This document shows positions 36,721-58,076 of a stretch of 64,000 bases of DNA, in pieces. The stretch lies in the NCBI RefSeq assembly GCF_014905175.1, contig NC_057788.1, forward strand, positions 10,609,446-10,673,445, in the 5' to 3' direction. Every line of letters starts with the position of its first letter. Position 1 is the stretch's first letter. Both the position numbers and the translations under genes were made by a program. The notes beneath the pieces were generated by a model. That model was given only the letters and a program-made list of their open reading frames with translations. It was not told where the DNA came from and made no database searches. Origin of the DNA: Aphidius gifuensis. Taxonomy: Eukaryota; Arthropoda; Insecta; Hymenoptera; Braconidae.

Positions 36721-39700
36721 CTATTCTATTTCTATTAAATTCACCGGTTCTATGACATACTCGACGTTTTGTGGTTTTATTTTGACATAAAAACAAACAC
36801 AATTAATATCATCTACTTTCACTAGAGATACTACGTTAGAAAGTCGATATTTGTGAATAAAGTTTAAAGCTGTGTCTGAATCACCAGAAAATGGCAAGTT
36901 TACGTTCAGTTTTTTTATGACAGCATAATATTGAGCATTGCAATTCTCTCCACAATAAACACAAGTACAATTTGACATTTTTAAAAAACAGTGAATTATC
37001 CCGAAACAATGCTGATCATTTAAATTATATTTCACATAATTAGAATTTGTTTTTCTTGATCTTTTATATATCTCTGATGTATGGAGAATACCAGATTTTA
37101 AATATCTATCAAATAGTCGTATATTTTGATTACCAATATCAAATGATTCAATTGCCTGTGCAACAACAGGAGTTATTTGATTAATTACTGCCATGGTTCC
37201 AACTATTGAAGACTTTCCTGTTACTCTGTGAGATTTGTATTTGTTGTCATGGTTTGTGAGTGTGTTATAAAATTCAGCACATGGACTGTTGGGCACAAGT
37301 TTTGATTCAAATTGTGGCATACTCATAAAAACAGAAACTCCATTACATATTTGCAAATCGGCAAATCTTGTTCCAGTCACCAATGATTTTAGAACACCAT
37401 TAGCATTTTCAAATGGATAGCAGCTTGTTGTGAAAATGGGTCCAAAATCACGTACAGTAGATGACAAATGAAGCAGTTGGTGAAGATTTGCTGTCATATT
37501 ATCACTGCCATACATCAATGCAAAGTGCCTAACAAAGTCTTCAATAAGTTCCTCAGCTAAATTTAATGATTCAGGTGAAATACTTGATTGATTCATTATA
37601 TATATTCCTTTTACAAACAACATGTAATGGTTTAAATGAATTCTTGGCATAAATGTTTTTAGGATTGGAACTGAGTAGTAGAAAAACCACACTTTTAATT
37701 CACTTGCCTTCAGATACATGAGATTGTCTATAATTGCTCTGGGCAGTCTGGGTAAAAAATCTGGTGGATTTATTTGTCGAATAGTTTCATCAACTGTCGT
37801 ACAATATTGTAAATATATGCCATTTTTTGGATCAAACCAATGGATAAGCAAAGATCGTACTACTCCAAGAAAAACTGCATGCATTGAATCAACTGCTGTT
37901 TGGCGTAGATAATCATCAGTTATTCTCGATATGATAGAGATCCCTTTGACCCCAAATACAGAATCTCTGATAACAGAAGCCTGAACAGCATAATTATGTG
38001 TTTGTTGTACATTACGAAGTTCACGTTGTTCTTCAAATGGATAAACTCTCACTAAAGAACCTGGTTCAGCAGGTTCTGATCTAGCCTTACATGATTGACA
38101 ACCATACTCAGAATTATACTGCTTCATGTTTAAAAATAAAGCCTTAGCAGGAAGGTCACAAGAACCAACTAACACCTTGCCTTGAACGAAACGAGTTTGA
38201 TTCAATGGAAGTTCAAACTCAACGCCTCTTTTCAAATCATCTAAGTCATTACACACTTGATCAAGGTATAAAGAGGGTAGTGGCTTTTTTGAACCAAACC
38301 AAAGCCCAGCAAGTATCAAATTATTTTTCTTCGTTCTTTTTGAGAATGGCAGCTCATTAATACTTAAATAAAATGGCCATATTTCAATTTTACTAGATTT
38401 ATACAGTGATACTCCATCCGTATTCCATGTAAATGAGATGTTATTAGGATTAGATAAAAATTCACCTGGCTGGCACCACTGTTTATAAATATGACCATCA
38501 TATATATCCTCATAATTATTTAAATTTTTCTTGACTCTTTGAAAACGCCACTGCAATAACGTTGAAAATTTAGGTCGTTTATACAGAGTTTGTAGTTGTG
38601 GTACAATTGGTACTTTTATAAAATAAGCTGGCTTTTCATGAAAATGTGGATTATCAGCACTACATGGTCCACAATTGGAATTTTTGTTCTCAAGTTTTTC
38701 ATAACATCGTAAACAATAAAATTGGCGACTAATTGGCGTATGCATTGATTTGAAATGTTTCTTAAATAGATGTAAACTTTTCTTACAATTATTTTGTGCT
38801 GGGCAGTGCAAAGATATTAATTTCAAAAGATGGGATAAAGCTGTATTACTAAGAGTAAATCGCATAGAAAAAGCAAGAATGGATATCAAACTTTCTCCAA
38901 CTGTGATGGGAGCCCCATCATATAATTGATTGTCATCACCACCATCATCATCACCATCATCATCATCATCATTTCCTTGTTCATTATCAGCATTATCATT
39001 ATTTTCTTGTCCATCATCAATATCATCGTTATCATCATCATTTCCTTGTTCATTATCAGCATTATCATTATTTTCTTGTCCATCATCAACATCATCGTTA
39101 TCATCATCATCCCCAACATTATTTTCTTGTCCATCATCATCAATGTTTTGGTCATGTAAAATCTCATAATTATCATTTTGTCTATGATCATTATCAATAT
39201 CACCAAGATCTGCATCCTGGTTACATGAACTGTCATTAACAGTATCATCAACATTTCTATTATTGACGTAGTCTCCATTATCTTCAATGTTGTCTTCATC
39301 ACCTGAAGTTAAATAATAATAAATTTTATTTATATTTGATCATTGTTACTAATGAAAAAATTCATTTGACATATACTTTCTTAACCTGATATTGGTACCT
39401 ATTGAGATTAACAAAACTTACTTGAAGAATGTTGATCATGATTTTTATCTGGTACAGGTCCTGGCTTTGTCAAATTGGATAACCTGCAATAAAGATTTTG
39501 ATTTCTATAAATTATTTGGAGAAGATATAGGGTTTTTATATGAATTTTTACGAGTAAATAAAGTAATAATTTATTTAAAAGATACTTAACGTTATATTAT
39601 ACCTTAGAAAATTATTATTGTCACGGTGATCACTGTCACTTGTTGTTCTGCGTAGATCACTGAGTTTTAATCTTTTTTGTATTAATCTATTCAAACTCCT

Positions 39701-39760
39701 TCGAGACTTGTCTTTGATTGGTTTAAAATGAGTAGGAGCACTTCTATTTTGATTATTCAT
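36721..39760 (-). CDS. transposase, DDE-like (CACTA/EnSpm-related), intact, 3 exons
   Basis: Exons 39603-39760, 39422-39483 and 36721-39302 (minus strand) join in phase and give 933 aa. Residues 1-73 are basic (Lys/Arg/Ser-rich). Residues 74-200 form an Asp/Asn/Glu low-complexity tract with repeated DDGQENNDNADNEQG units. From about 212 on is a transposase-like body with a CxxC...CxxC zinc-knuckle candidate near 270-290. Candidate catalytic acids are Asp456 (GSCDLPAKA) and Asp545 (AVDSMHAVFLG), Glu705 (CYPFENANG), and an upstream Asp369 (WNTDGVSLYKSS). Motif order matches a widespread animal transposase family known to me from unnamed genome annotations. No internal stop or frameshift was seen, so it could be active. 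The true start is the ATG at 39760; the large frame begins artificially at a TTG near 38889. Confidence 0.85.
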
Positions 39761-40019
39761 TTTTAAATAATAATAAACACTATTTTCTTAATTATATAAT
39801 TCAATTTTTCTTTTCAATTCTCAATTTATTTTGGCATGTGGTACCCAAGATGGATCTTGTTCTGGATCAAAGATGGTGGTGAAAGTAAGATAAAATATAT
39901 GCGCGTGCGCATGAATGGTCTCTGTCTTATGGGCCATGCAGTATATTGGGTCAGCCATATTTATTCTGTAAAACGTGTCCTTTACTTTTTCCTCATTAAT
40001 TGATATTTATCAATAAAAA
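39761..40019. promoter_or_regulatory. bidirectional promoter between transposase and BEN gene
   Basis: Only 259 bp separate the two divergent start codons. The segment has GC-richer stretches (GGTACCCAAGATGGATCTTG, GCGCGTGCGCATG) and AT-rich flanks with TATA-like AAAATATA near 39892. Co-expression of both transposon proteins from it is inference. Confidence 0.6.
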
Positions 40020-42308
40020 ATGTATTATTTATTTTGGTTTGACAAAGATCAAAAAACTTACATTGCGAGAGAAGATGAAATTAAATCATCTGGTGCAAAA
40101 ATAATAGACAATAATTATGATGTTTTATTTGATGGTAAATTCTGGACAGGCAAGCTGTTGTGCAAATCCAGTAAGTATACATAACCTCAAATATATATTA
40201 TTTTTATTGCAAATAGGGAAACTTATTCTTTTATCAAAATATATTTCATTGAGCATTTTTTTTATTTCAAATTATTGGTAGTTGTTGTTTTAATAGATTT
40301 TTTTTCATATTCAATTATTTTTACTGACTTTTCAGAGTTGAAAAGTGGACTTAGTAATATGCCTGTTTCAAAAGATGGGGAACTTCTTACTCCTCATCTT
40401 AAATTAACAAATACGATGAATATTAAGAAAGCAAAAATTGATTATAAAAAAATTAACCGATCCGTAAAACGAAGACGTACTGAAAATGAGCGACAATATA
40501 ATGAAAAATGTTTGTCCACTGACAATGAGGAAAATGATCCAAAAGATTTTACCGATGAGAGTGCTGATGATGATGACGTTATTGAGTTTCAAGCAAATAA
40601 AAAAAAAAAACACAGTAAAATAACAAACATTAATAATAAAAAAGTAAAAGATTTTACCAGTAATGATGACGATGATATTGATCAACAAAAAAAAACGAAA
40701 ATAAAAAACAAAGAAGTAAAAGCCACCTTCGAGCAGGATGTTGATGAATCACATGATGGTACATTCAATGTTGTTCATAATTATAATCAAGAGAAAGATG
40801 ACGAACCTGAACATTACGTGGAAAAAGAACCAAACAATTCCATGATGTCTATGTTTGGTATCGACGACATTTATGGTTAGTAATTAAATGGTTTTCTTTT
40901 CAATATACACCAATTAATTTTATCTTAAACTAGGTAGATCAATAATTTTTTTCTTTTCAGTAACTGATGACATGATTCGGATTCAAGAGAGGTATTTGAA
41001 CTATTTGAAGTATAGAAAATCTCATCAAGATCGAGAAAAAATGGATAATGATTCTAGTGGGTTGAAAAATATAATTGTCAATATCCCTGATTGGAAAAAA
41101 TTTGATGACTCAAAGGTATTTCTTATTTTTATTGACTCATTTTATTTTTAATTTTAACAACAATATGTTTATTACATTTTTCAAATATTTTTACACACAT
41201 AGAAAGAATTGGTACCTGGTTCAGGCGTATGGATAAGCATCACTTCATTAGAATTATATGAAACAGAGTCAATAAATGATCCAGGTAAACTAGTCAGATT
41301 AATTCTAAAAGATCTGATCGGAACCAAAAAATTAAGAGATTTATCAGCTCTCGGAACACGTGGTCGACCTGGGATTGATCCTGAAGTCCGGGAAACTTTA
41401 CAACGTAAATATACAAACTTGTGAAATTAATTTTTTAACACAAATATAAGTAAATCTAAATGTAAAATTTTGTTTCAGGATACATTCAAAAAAAATATTT
41501 TCCATCACAAAAAAAACAATGGTCCAACTTTAACGAAACAATCAATCAGATGTGCCAAAATATAAGATCAGATTATCACAAAAAAATGAACGTGGTATCT
41601 GATTCTAATCATCATGGAACTGAAAAAAAACAAAATTGCAAGAGTACAGGTCAAACCAGAATCTCAAGTAATGGTGGTAAAAAATCATCAACACGAAATA
41701 GTCCAACAAATACTCATATCCAACTCAATCAAAATCCATCTGATTCCATACCAGTCAAAGTTATGTCACCAAACGTCAATCCTGGTGATACTGGAGATGG
41801 TAAAAAATCATCAACACGAAGGAGTCCAACTAATACTCACATCCAACTCAATCAAAATCCATCTGATTCCATACCAGTCAACGTTATTTCATCAAACGTC
41901 AATCCTGGTGATACTGGAGATGGTAACAAATCATCAACACGAAATAGTCCAACTAATACTCACATCCAACTCAATCAAAATCCATCTGATTCCATATCAG
42001 TCAACGTTATTTCATCAAACGTCAATCCTGGTGATACTGGAGATGGTAACAAATCATCAACACGAAATAGTCCAACTGATACTAATATCCAACTTAATCA
42101 AAATCTATCTGATTCCATACCAGTCAAAGTTATGTCACCAAACGTCAATCCTGGTGATACTGGAGATGGTAAAAAATCATCAACACGAAATAGTCCAACT
42201 GATACTAATATCCAACTTAATCAAAATCTATCTGATTCCATACCAGTCAAAGTTATGTCACCAAACGGTGATACTGGTGATATGGAAATCATAAAAAATC
42301 AACACTAA
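40020..42308 (+). CDS. BEN-domain protein of the transposon, 5 exons, C-terminal frameshift
   Basis: Exons 40020-40170, 40336-40875, 40961-41115, 41203-41404 and 41479-42308 join in phase and give 625 aa. Exon 2 codes an acidic/basic disordered region with Lys-rich patches. The segment spanning exons 4-5 (about residues 285-365) is a BEN domain with LVPGSGVWIS at its start and GTRGRPGIDPEVRETLQ near its end. BEN domains bind DNA and serve in chromatin repression. The C-terminus is five near-identical 38-41 aa repeats (STRNSPTNT...VNPGDTGDG). A deletion inside the next repeat shifts the frame and causes a stop at 42308; a further 148 residues rich in Pro/Gln/His follow in another frame (42361-42807). 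It is probably a recent truncation of a longer tail. Confidence 0.82.
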
Positions 42309-42400
42309 TACTCACATCCAACTCAATCAAAATCCATCTGATTCCATACCAGTCAAAGTTATGTCACCAAACGTCAATCCTGGTGATACTGGAGATGGTG
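41675..42400 (+). repeat. ~120-bp coding minisatellite in the BEN gene
   Basis: Six units with AAAAATCATCAACACGAA, AACTCAATCAAAATCCATCT and CAATCCTGGTGATACTGGAG recur in tandem from about 41680 to 42400. Units differ by few substitutions, a sign of recent expansion. The last unit has lost about 20 bp (near 42290-42300) and is out of frame. Confidence 0.85.
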
Positions 42401-42807
42401 CAATTTTAAGCACTACAAATCAAAAACCAATGGAACAAATACACCATCGACAATCTGGTCAACCTAATCATCCGGATCAAACTTTCAATATCAGCTCGGC
42501 TTATTTATCAAGTGAACAACCAAGACCACCAGTGTCTCACCAACCTCTCCAGAACACCAATTTCAATTCACAAAATCAGCCCTATCAACATGAAACTTAT
42601 CATCCTACATCACCAAATCAACAACTGTTTAATCCCAATATTTATACAGAACTTCTTCCTCCTCAACAATCTAGACCATTTGATCAATCATTACACTATT
42701 TTAATATTCATTCAGAATACCGACCTTTTGAACAACCTGGCCCACTTGAACAATCATTGCATAATCCCGACTTTCATTCAGAATATTCACCTTCTCAACA
42801 TTTTTAA
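42361..42807 (+). pseudogene. displaced C-terminal segment of the BEN gene
   Basis: This open segment starts within the repeat unit and continues the VNPGDTGDG motif into a 148-aa tail rich in Pro, Gln, His and Asn with repeated LEQSLHNP / FDQSLHYF phrases. It lies one base out of frame with the preceding exon. Before the frameshift it was probably the normal C-terminus. A hidden intron cannot be excluded. Confidence 0.6.
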
Positions 42808-43021
42808 AACTGTGAGGTTATAGTTTATATAAATGAATATTGTTTATAACAAAATGATGAAGAAAATATATATTCAACAAAGAAAAATATATATTTAATA
42901 ATTAAAATTAAGAAAAACATATATTTAATAAACAGATGTCCTTGATGGATAAATTAATTAATAAACTACAATTGACTTTTTACTTTATTTATATAATAAT
43001 TATTATTATAAATAGCAACAG

Positions 43022-43283
43022 CTCAACCATAGAAATTAACGCCTATACCCATTTTTTTTTATTTCTATGGTTGAGCCGTAAAATTCTATGGTTAAGGTGT
43101 TTATATTTTGTAAGCCAATTTTTTTCTATACTTGAGCCGTTTTTCTCTATGGTCAAGCGGTTTTTTTTTTAATAACGTCTTAACCATAGAAACTGGCCTA
43201 TTCACTGCTTAACCATAGAAGCAATTTAACGTCTGTAACGTCTCACACCGGTTAATTTCTATGGTCGCTTTTTTCTCCCGGGG
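43022..43283 (-). repeat. right subterminal repeats (CATAGAAA motif)
   Basis: At least seven CATAGAA / TTCTATG motifs in both orientations, several extended to TTAACCATAGAA or CTATGGTTGAGCCGT, before the terminal CCCCGGGAG inverted repeat. They mirror the left end of the 7.4-kb element. Confidence 0.75.
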
Positions 43284-43289
43284 TACCGA

Positions 43290-43641
43290 CAAAAAATTTT
43301 ATTTATTTATTATTAAAATCGTTTAAAACAAACAAAATAACATTAGTTGAATGAATAAATGTCTAAAGAATTAATGTAGTCATTTTTGAAGGAATTAATG
43401 TTGCTTACCACCTTATTTCTTTGTTCATTAATTCCTTAGCTGCTGCTTTTCTTGGTTTTTATTTATTTATTTGACAATAATATTATTCTAATTTATTTTT
43501 ATAAATCAGAAAACCAAGGACAAGCAGTAGCTAAGAAGAAGATGCAGTTAAGGAATTAATGTAGCAAAAAATTAATTTATTAAAAATTATTATTTGGCAG
43601 AAAAATAATTTTAATAAATTAATTTCTCCGATGCTGTGACC
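43290..43641. repeat. CCTTAGCT / AGCTAAGG-type inverted repeat
   Basis: AATTCCTTAGCTGCTGCTTT near 43430 and its approximate inverse (AGCAGTAGCTAAGAAG) near 43522 enclose TTATTTATTTGACAA-type loops. It is the same family as the arrays at 46.9-47.7 and 53-56 kb. No gene. Confidence 0.6.
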
Positions 43642-45505
43642 GAGCTGAAACTAGCGCCCGGCCGTTCCGCGCCCTATAGTCTACTCAGCTAACTCTAGCA
43701 GCAGTACATACATATAGGTAGCAAGTGAATTCTTAGTGTATATAATAGTCCTTGTATTGAATTTATGTTAAAATATCATTGTTTACGCGGGTTTGAATTA
43801 AAAAAATAATAATTAACGAATAAAAATAAACAATTAGAATAAAATTAAAAAAACACTTTTTTCTTTTAAATGTATATCCTCTAAAAAAAATTAGATCCCC
43901 TTAGTTTTTTTTTTTAATTAGTGTATTTTTATGTCCTCTGAAACTTGACAGTGAAAAAATAATTTTAAAAAATGTTCCCTCTATGCTAGACCACCATAAA
44001 CGCGAAATTCCTATGTTTTTTCTTGTTATACCCTTGAAATACCTGTGAAAAAATTAGATCCCCTTAGTTTTTTTTTTAATTAGTGTATTTTGATGTCCTC
44101 TAAAACTTGACCGTGGAAAAGAATTTTAAAAAATGTTCTCACTATTCCAGAACACCATAACACTAAAAATTCGATGTTTTTTTGGGTGCTCGAGTTCTGT
44201 TCGTGTGAGAACATTTTTTAAAATTGTTTTTCCACGGCAAACTTTTAGGAGACATGAAAACACATAGAATAGACACAAAAATTAAGGGGATCTAATTTTT
44301 TTTACACATTTTTATACACGGAGAAATAAAAAAATTAAGAAATTTCGTGGTTATGTTGTTCTAGTCGTGAGAGAACATTTTTTAAAATTTTTTCTCTACG
44401 GCAAACTTTTAGAGGACATAAAAACACAAAGAATAGGCACAAAAATTAAGGGGAATTTTTTCAAAACATGTTTATAAACGAAGAAAAATTATTTTTTCAG
44501 TTTTTTAAATTTTCTCCGTATATAAACATGTTTTAAAAAAATTAGACCCCCCTGTTTTTTGTGTCTATTCTCTGTGTTTTTATGTTCTCTAAAAGTTTGC
44601 CGTAGAGAAAAAATTTTAAAAAATGTTCTCTCACGACTAGAACAACATAACCACGAAATTTCTTAATTTTTTTATTTCTCCGTGTATAAAAATGTGTTAA
44701 AAAAATTAGATCCCCTTAATTTTTGTGTCTATTCTATGTGTTTTCATGTCTCCTAAAAAGTTGGAAAAACAATTTTAAAAAATGTTCTCACACGAACAGA
44801 ACTCGAGCACCCAAAAAGACATCGAATTTTTAATGTTATGGTGTTCTGGAATAGTGAGAACATTTTTTAAAATTCTTTTCCACGGTCAAGTTTTAGAGGA
44901 CATCAAAATACACTAATTAAAAAAAAAAATAAGGGGATCTAATTTTTTCACAGGTATTTCAAGGGTATAACAAGAAAAAACATAGGAATTTCGCGTTTAT
45001 GGTGGTCTAGCATGGGGGGGAACATTTCTTAAAATTATTTTTTTACGGCAAAGTTCTAGAGGACATCAAAATATATTGTTTACGATGAGAAACTAAGGGG
45101 ATCTAATTTTTTTAACAGGTAAATCAAGGGTATAACAAGCAAAAACATAGAAAAATCACATTTATGGTGGTCTAGCATGGGGGGAATATTTTTTAAAATT
45201 ATTTTTCCACGGCAAAGTTTTAGAGGATTATAAAATATATTGTTTACGACAAGAAACTAAGGGGATCTAATTTTTTTAAAGGGCAAATCACGGGATTAAC
45301 AAAAAAAACATTTAAAATTATTTTTCAATTTTATTCATTTATTATTATATTTTTATCCTTAATACGCGTCAATGAGGATACTCCTACATGAAATAAATAC
45401 GAGGCTTATTATATACACTAAATTTTATCCATACGTTACAACTGCCGCTAGAGTTAGCTGTGTAGACTATAGAGCGCAGAACGGCTGGGCGCTAGTTTCA
45501 GCTCC
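43642..45505. mobile_element. 1.9-kb foldback palindrome (GAGCTGAAACTAGCGCCC)
   Basis: The outer 60+ bp (GAGCTGAAACTAGCGCCCGG ... CTCTAGC) are mirrored at 45440-45505, and the two arms stay complementary almost to the centre near 44500, for instance ACACGGAGAAATAAAAAAAT (44328) and its inverse (44680). Inside each arm TTAGATCCCCTTAGTTTTT-type units are tandemly repeated. No gene and no convincing TSD. In single-stranded form it would fold into a hairpin of about 0.9 kb. Confidence 0.82.
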
Positions 45506-45509
45506 ATAA

Positions 45510-46740
45510 AATTTACACGTATTCATTTTTTTTTTTCAATTAATAAAAAAGTTACATGGCCAAACAAATCTATAACTTTTTAAATAATTATTAGGCTTCG
45601 CGAAGTTGGCGCGCAACTTTAACGTAGAAACTTTATATAGGGCTTAAAAGAAAGCTCTGAATTTGTAGTATTTTGTAGTAAAAATATTAGAATTTGTAGT
45701 TAAAAAAAAGAGGTTAAAAAAAGGGTTAAAAGCTATTTTCTTCAAAAATCGACTAAAGACGTTGTATATGGGTCAAAAATCTTTGTCAGAATTTGTAGTA
45801 ATTGCTAGTGAAAAAATTAGAATTTGTAGTTCAATAGTTTTCCCGGAAAAAATAATCATTCATTAAGGTATTTATGAAACAAGTTTATTTTTCGTAAAAA
45901 TTATCGAACTACAAATTATAATTTTTCAACTACAAATTGCAGTAAGTCTTTCTGCATTTAAAAAATATTACAATTTTCATTTTTGACAATAAACAAAAAA
46001 GTTATGCATTTGTTTATTAATATATCAAATTTCAAATTTTAATTAACTCCTTCATTTATTTTTCATAATCAAAATAAAAATGTTTATTTAATGCAGGAAG
46101 ACCCACTGCAATTCGTAGTGAAAAAATTATAATTTGTAGTTTGATAGTTTTCAAGATAAATTAACTTGTTTATAAATGCCTTAATAAACAAATTAATTTT
46201 CCGGAAAAACTATCGAACCACAAAGCAAAAACGGTGACCCTTATTAAAAATTCCCCCTCGGTTTTATTATTACGATTTTTGAAATATTTCAGCTGCGATT
46301 TCCTCCTTAACCCTTCAATCTACGCGAAAAAGTATCTACACTCAAAACTTAAATTATTTGATACTCTACATTTTTTACTTGAACTATTTCTTCCTCTCAC
46401 CCATAGCCTACCTAGTATTCGGAAATTTAATTCTTTTCATGTGTTTCCCCCCGAAAAAAATTTTTCCGCGCTTTTTGTTCCTAAAAATTATCGCTCTAAA
46501 TGACAGCAAAAAACGACCACCCGGGAAAAGAAAAGTAAAATCCACTGAATAAATGAGTTATATTTTTTCCATAGCTTTAGCCCTCCCTTATTCTTGAATT
46601 AATTTATTTTGATTATTTTAACAGAAATTATAGGGTACTTCAAAGCCATTCCTCAGTTCAATTTTTTCCTTGACTTGCAGCCCTACCTTAATATAGAAGT
46701 AATTGATTTTGATAAATTTTCGAACAAAATTTTTTTTTCT
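45510..46740. repeat. low-complexity transposon interior with AATTTGTAGT motifs
   Basis: GAATTTGTAGT / ACTACAAATT motifs recur at least ten times in both orientations between about 45660 and 46220. The 89-aa frame at 46234-46503 has no recognisable domain. A pyrimidine tract and TTTTAG at 46735-46746 form a plausible acceptor for the gene starting at 46805. Confidence 0.55.
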
Positions 46741-46804
46741 TTTTAGGAGTTTTTCGACGAGTTGCTAATTCGTTGTCGGTTTTTTCGTTACTCCTTCAGT
46801 CGTC

Positions 46805-57962
<11,158 letters not shown>

Positions 57963-58076
57963 TTTTTTTTTATTTATGACAATAACTTTTGTATTATTTA
58001 ATATTTATATTCATTATTGACAATTTGCACTGTGTTCAAAAATAAATTGTGTAGTTCTTATATTTATTCGCTGAAA

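Larger units (their letters stand above)
35857..43283. mobile_element. 7.4-kb DNA transposon with transposase and BEN-domain gene
   Basis: The termini CCCCGGGAGAAAAAAGCGAC, continuing to CATAGAAAT (29 bp perfect inverted repeat), are bordered by TA on both sides. Subterminal zones repeat AACCATAGAAA / TTTCTATGGTT motifs at both ends. The interior has two divergently transcribed genes sharing a 259-bp intergenic promoter: an intact 933-aa DDE-like transposase (minus) and a BEN-domain protein (plus). The element is nested in the 33.5-kb transposon. I cannot place the superfamily firmly; the transposase resembles CACTA/EnSpm-like animal proteins, but the termini are not CACTA. Confidence 0.85.

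Noticed and set aside
38926..39169. Ile- and Ser/Pro-rich frames on the plus strand
   Set aside because: They are the antisense of the Asp/Asn-rich tract of the minus-strand transposase exon 3.
38886..39302. Met/Ile-rich 138-aa minus-strand frame
   Set aside because: It is a shifted frame of the same exon; the in-phase reading is the acidic tract joined to the transposase.
46234..46503. 89-aa frame before the transposon gene
   Set aside because: Low-complexity Phe/Leu/Ser composition, overlapping frames, no domain.
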